This document shows positions 5,480 through 6,354 of a stretch of DNA of 6,354 bases, piece after piece. The notes beneath the pieces are model-generated. The model was not told the origin of the DNA and ran no database searches. It saw only the letters and a list, made by a program, of their open reading frames with translations. Made by a program: the position numbers and the translations under genes. The stretch covers positions 1 through 6,354 of the forward strand of contig JBIICS010000152.1 in assembly GCA_044238735.1 (NCBI GenBank), read 5' to 3'. The first letter of the stretch is position 1; each line of letters begins with the position of its first letter. This DNA comes from JBIICS01 sp044238735 (GTDB lineage: Bacteria > Bacteroidota > Bacteroidia > UBA4408).

Positions 5480-6354
5480 TTAAGAACGAATCGCTTCAAC
5501 AGGATCGAGCTTGGCTGCAAAATAAGCCGGAATAAATCCGGATATAATTCCAATAATAGCAGATATTGAAATACCAAAAACAATATTATTTAGCGTTAAT
5601 CCAACATCAAGATCTAAACCGTATTTTACTCCGAGAGTCATTAAAAATATAATAATAAGTCCGATAATACCACCCGAAATACACAAAACTACTGATTCTA
5701 TTAAAAATTGAATTAAAATAAAATAACGTTTTGCCCCTAATGCCTTTTGAATTCCAATTTGATTTGTGCGTTCTTTTACAGATACAAACATAATATTAGC
5801 AATTCCAAAACCGCCAACTAAAATAGAGAACCCTCCTATTATCCCACCAGCTAATTTAATAATGGAAAATAAACCATCCAGGCTTTTGGTTAACAAGCTG
5901 GTTTCATTTAAAGCAAAGTTATCATCAGCCAGCGGTTTAAGTTTCCGAGCACCTCTCATTATTCCGGTTAATTCATCTTTTAACTGAGCATTGGTTGTTC
6001 CTGTAGCCGCTTTAACCATGATAGTTGGATCAACCCTATCATCTTTAATATCAAAAATATTTCTAACAAAATTAAGTGGAACTACCACTTGCTGATCCAT
6101 ACTATTGCCTACAATACTTTCGCCTTCTTTTTTAAATACACCAATAACATAACAATAACGCCCGGCTATCTTCATTTTTTTTCCCAAAGGATTTATATTA
6201 CCAAACAAACTTTCGGCAATACTAGCCCCAATTATGGCGTAATTCCTTCCTCCTGCCGATTCACTCTCGGTAAAATATCTGCCGGATTCAATTTTAAGTG
6301 CCTTAACCAAACTGTAATGATGCGAAACACCACTAACATTTACACCTTCTATTG
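5480..6354 (-). CDS. MacB/FtsX-type ABC transporter permease, C-terminal part (5' end beyond the right window edge)
   Basis: The frame is open to the right edge: reading upstream of 6310 gives IEGVNVSGVSHHYS and then LVKALKIESGRYF with no stop, so the codon at 6310 is an internal TTG (Leu) and not a start. About 290 residues are visible. The first part is the end of a MacB-type periplasmic core domain (GRNYAIIGASIAESLFG, NPLGKKMKIAG, YVIGVFKKEG). The last part is a FtsX domain: one membrane segment near 5866-5783 ending in VGGFGIANIMFVSVKERT, the coupling region IGIQKALGAKR, a second segment near 5719-5633, and a third near 5590-5522 followed by AAKLDPVEAIRS. Known: these permeases pair with a MacB/LolD-like ATPase and act as mechanotransmission exporters of lipids, peptides or drugs, or as lipoprotein-release systems. 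No ATPase is in the window; the N-terminal helix should lie to the right. The substrate is unknown. Its stop lies 2 nt before the GT51 start. Confidence 0.92.
   Translation of the reverse strand, partial: IEGVNVSGVSHHYSLVKALKIESGRYFTESESAGGRNYAIIGASIAESLFGNINPLGKKMKIAGRYCYVIGVFKKEGESIVGNSMDQQVVVPLNFVRNIFDIKDDRVDPTIMVKAATGTTNAQLKDELTGIMRGARKLKPLADDNFALNETSLLTKSLDGLFSIIKLAGGIIGGFSILVGGFGIANIMFVSVKERTNQIGIQKALGAKRYFILIQFLIESVVLCISGGIIGLIIIFLMTLGVKYGLDLDVGLTLNNIVFGISISAIIGIISGFIPAYFAAKLDPVEAIRS

Noticed and set aside
5766..5987. Plus-strand open frame of 73 codons
   Set aside because: It is antisense to the conserved FtsX domain of the permease, with no independent support.
6308..6310. Possible start codon of the ABC permease at 6310
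   Set aside because: The codon is TTG and the same frame stays open to the window edge with MacB-like sequence (VSGVSHHYS) upstream, so it is an internal leucine of a truncated gene.

Overview
The window comes from the chromosome of a member of the Bacteroidota; I would not go finer than phylum. The reasons are the AT-rich coding sequence, the lack of strong Shine-Dalgarno sites with A-rich leaders instead, a TonB-dependent receptor with an N-terminal carboxypeptidase-regulatory-like domain and a 'VSAQ' signal-peptide end, and a SiaB/SiaC (DUF1987) pair. Nothing suggests a mobile element, phage, CRISPR array or RNA gene.

All six genes lie on the minus strand, so transcription runs from right to left and the order below is 5' to 3'. 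(1) 6354-5480: the C-terminal part of a MacB/FtsX-type ABC transporter permease, cut by the right edge. (2) 5477-3549: a membrane-anchored protein with a long AsmA-like N-terminal region and a C-terminal GT51 peptidoglycan glycosyltransferase domain. (3) 3556-1106: a TonB-dependent outer-membrane receptor. (4) 1077-493: a SiaB-family GHKL protein kinase. (5) 491-81: its predicted substrate, a SiaC-family phosphoprotein. (6) 77-1: the first 25 codons of peptidase T, cut by the left edge.

The genes are very tightly packed. The gaps are 2 nt (permease to GT51), an 8-nt overlap (GT51 to receptor), 28 nt (receptor to siaB), 1 nt (siaB to siaC) and 3 nt (siaC to pepT). No terminator-like hairpin was seen in any junction, so one operon, or two with an internal promoter in the 28-nt gap, is plausible. 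No gene-free stretch longer than 30 nt exists.

Functionally there are two blocks. The first three products act in the cell envelope: an inner-membrane exporter part, an inner-membrane-anchored periplasmic wall enzyme with a domain typical of lipid-transfer or envelope-spanning proteins, and an outer-membrane transporter. The next two form a cytoplasmic kinase/substrate switch without the SiaA phosphatase or SiaD diguanylate cyclase known from Pseudomonas; PepT is a housekeeping peptidase. The points most worth a second look are the AsmA-like/GT51 architecture, the orphan SiaB-SiaC pair with a serine where Pseudomonas SiaC has its phospho-threonine, and the translational coupling of the wall enzyme to an outer-membrane receptor.
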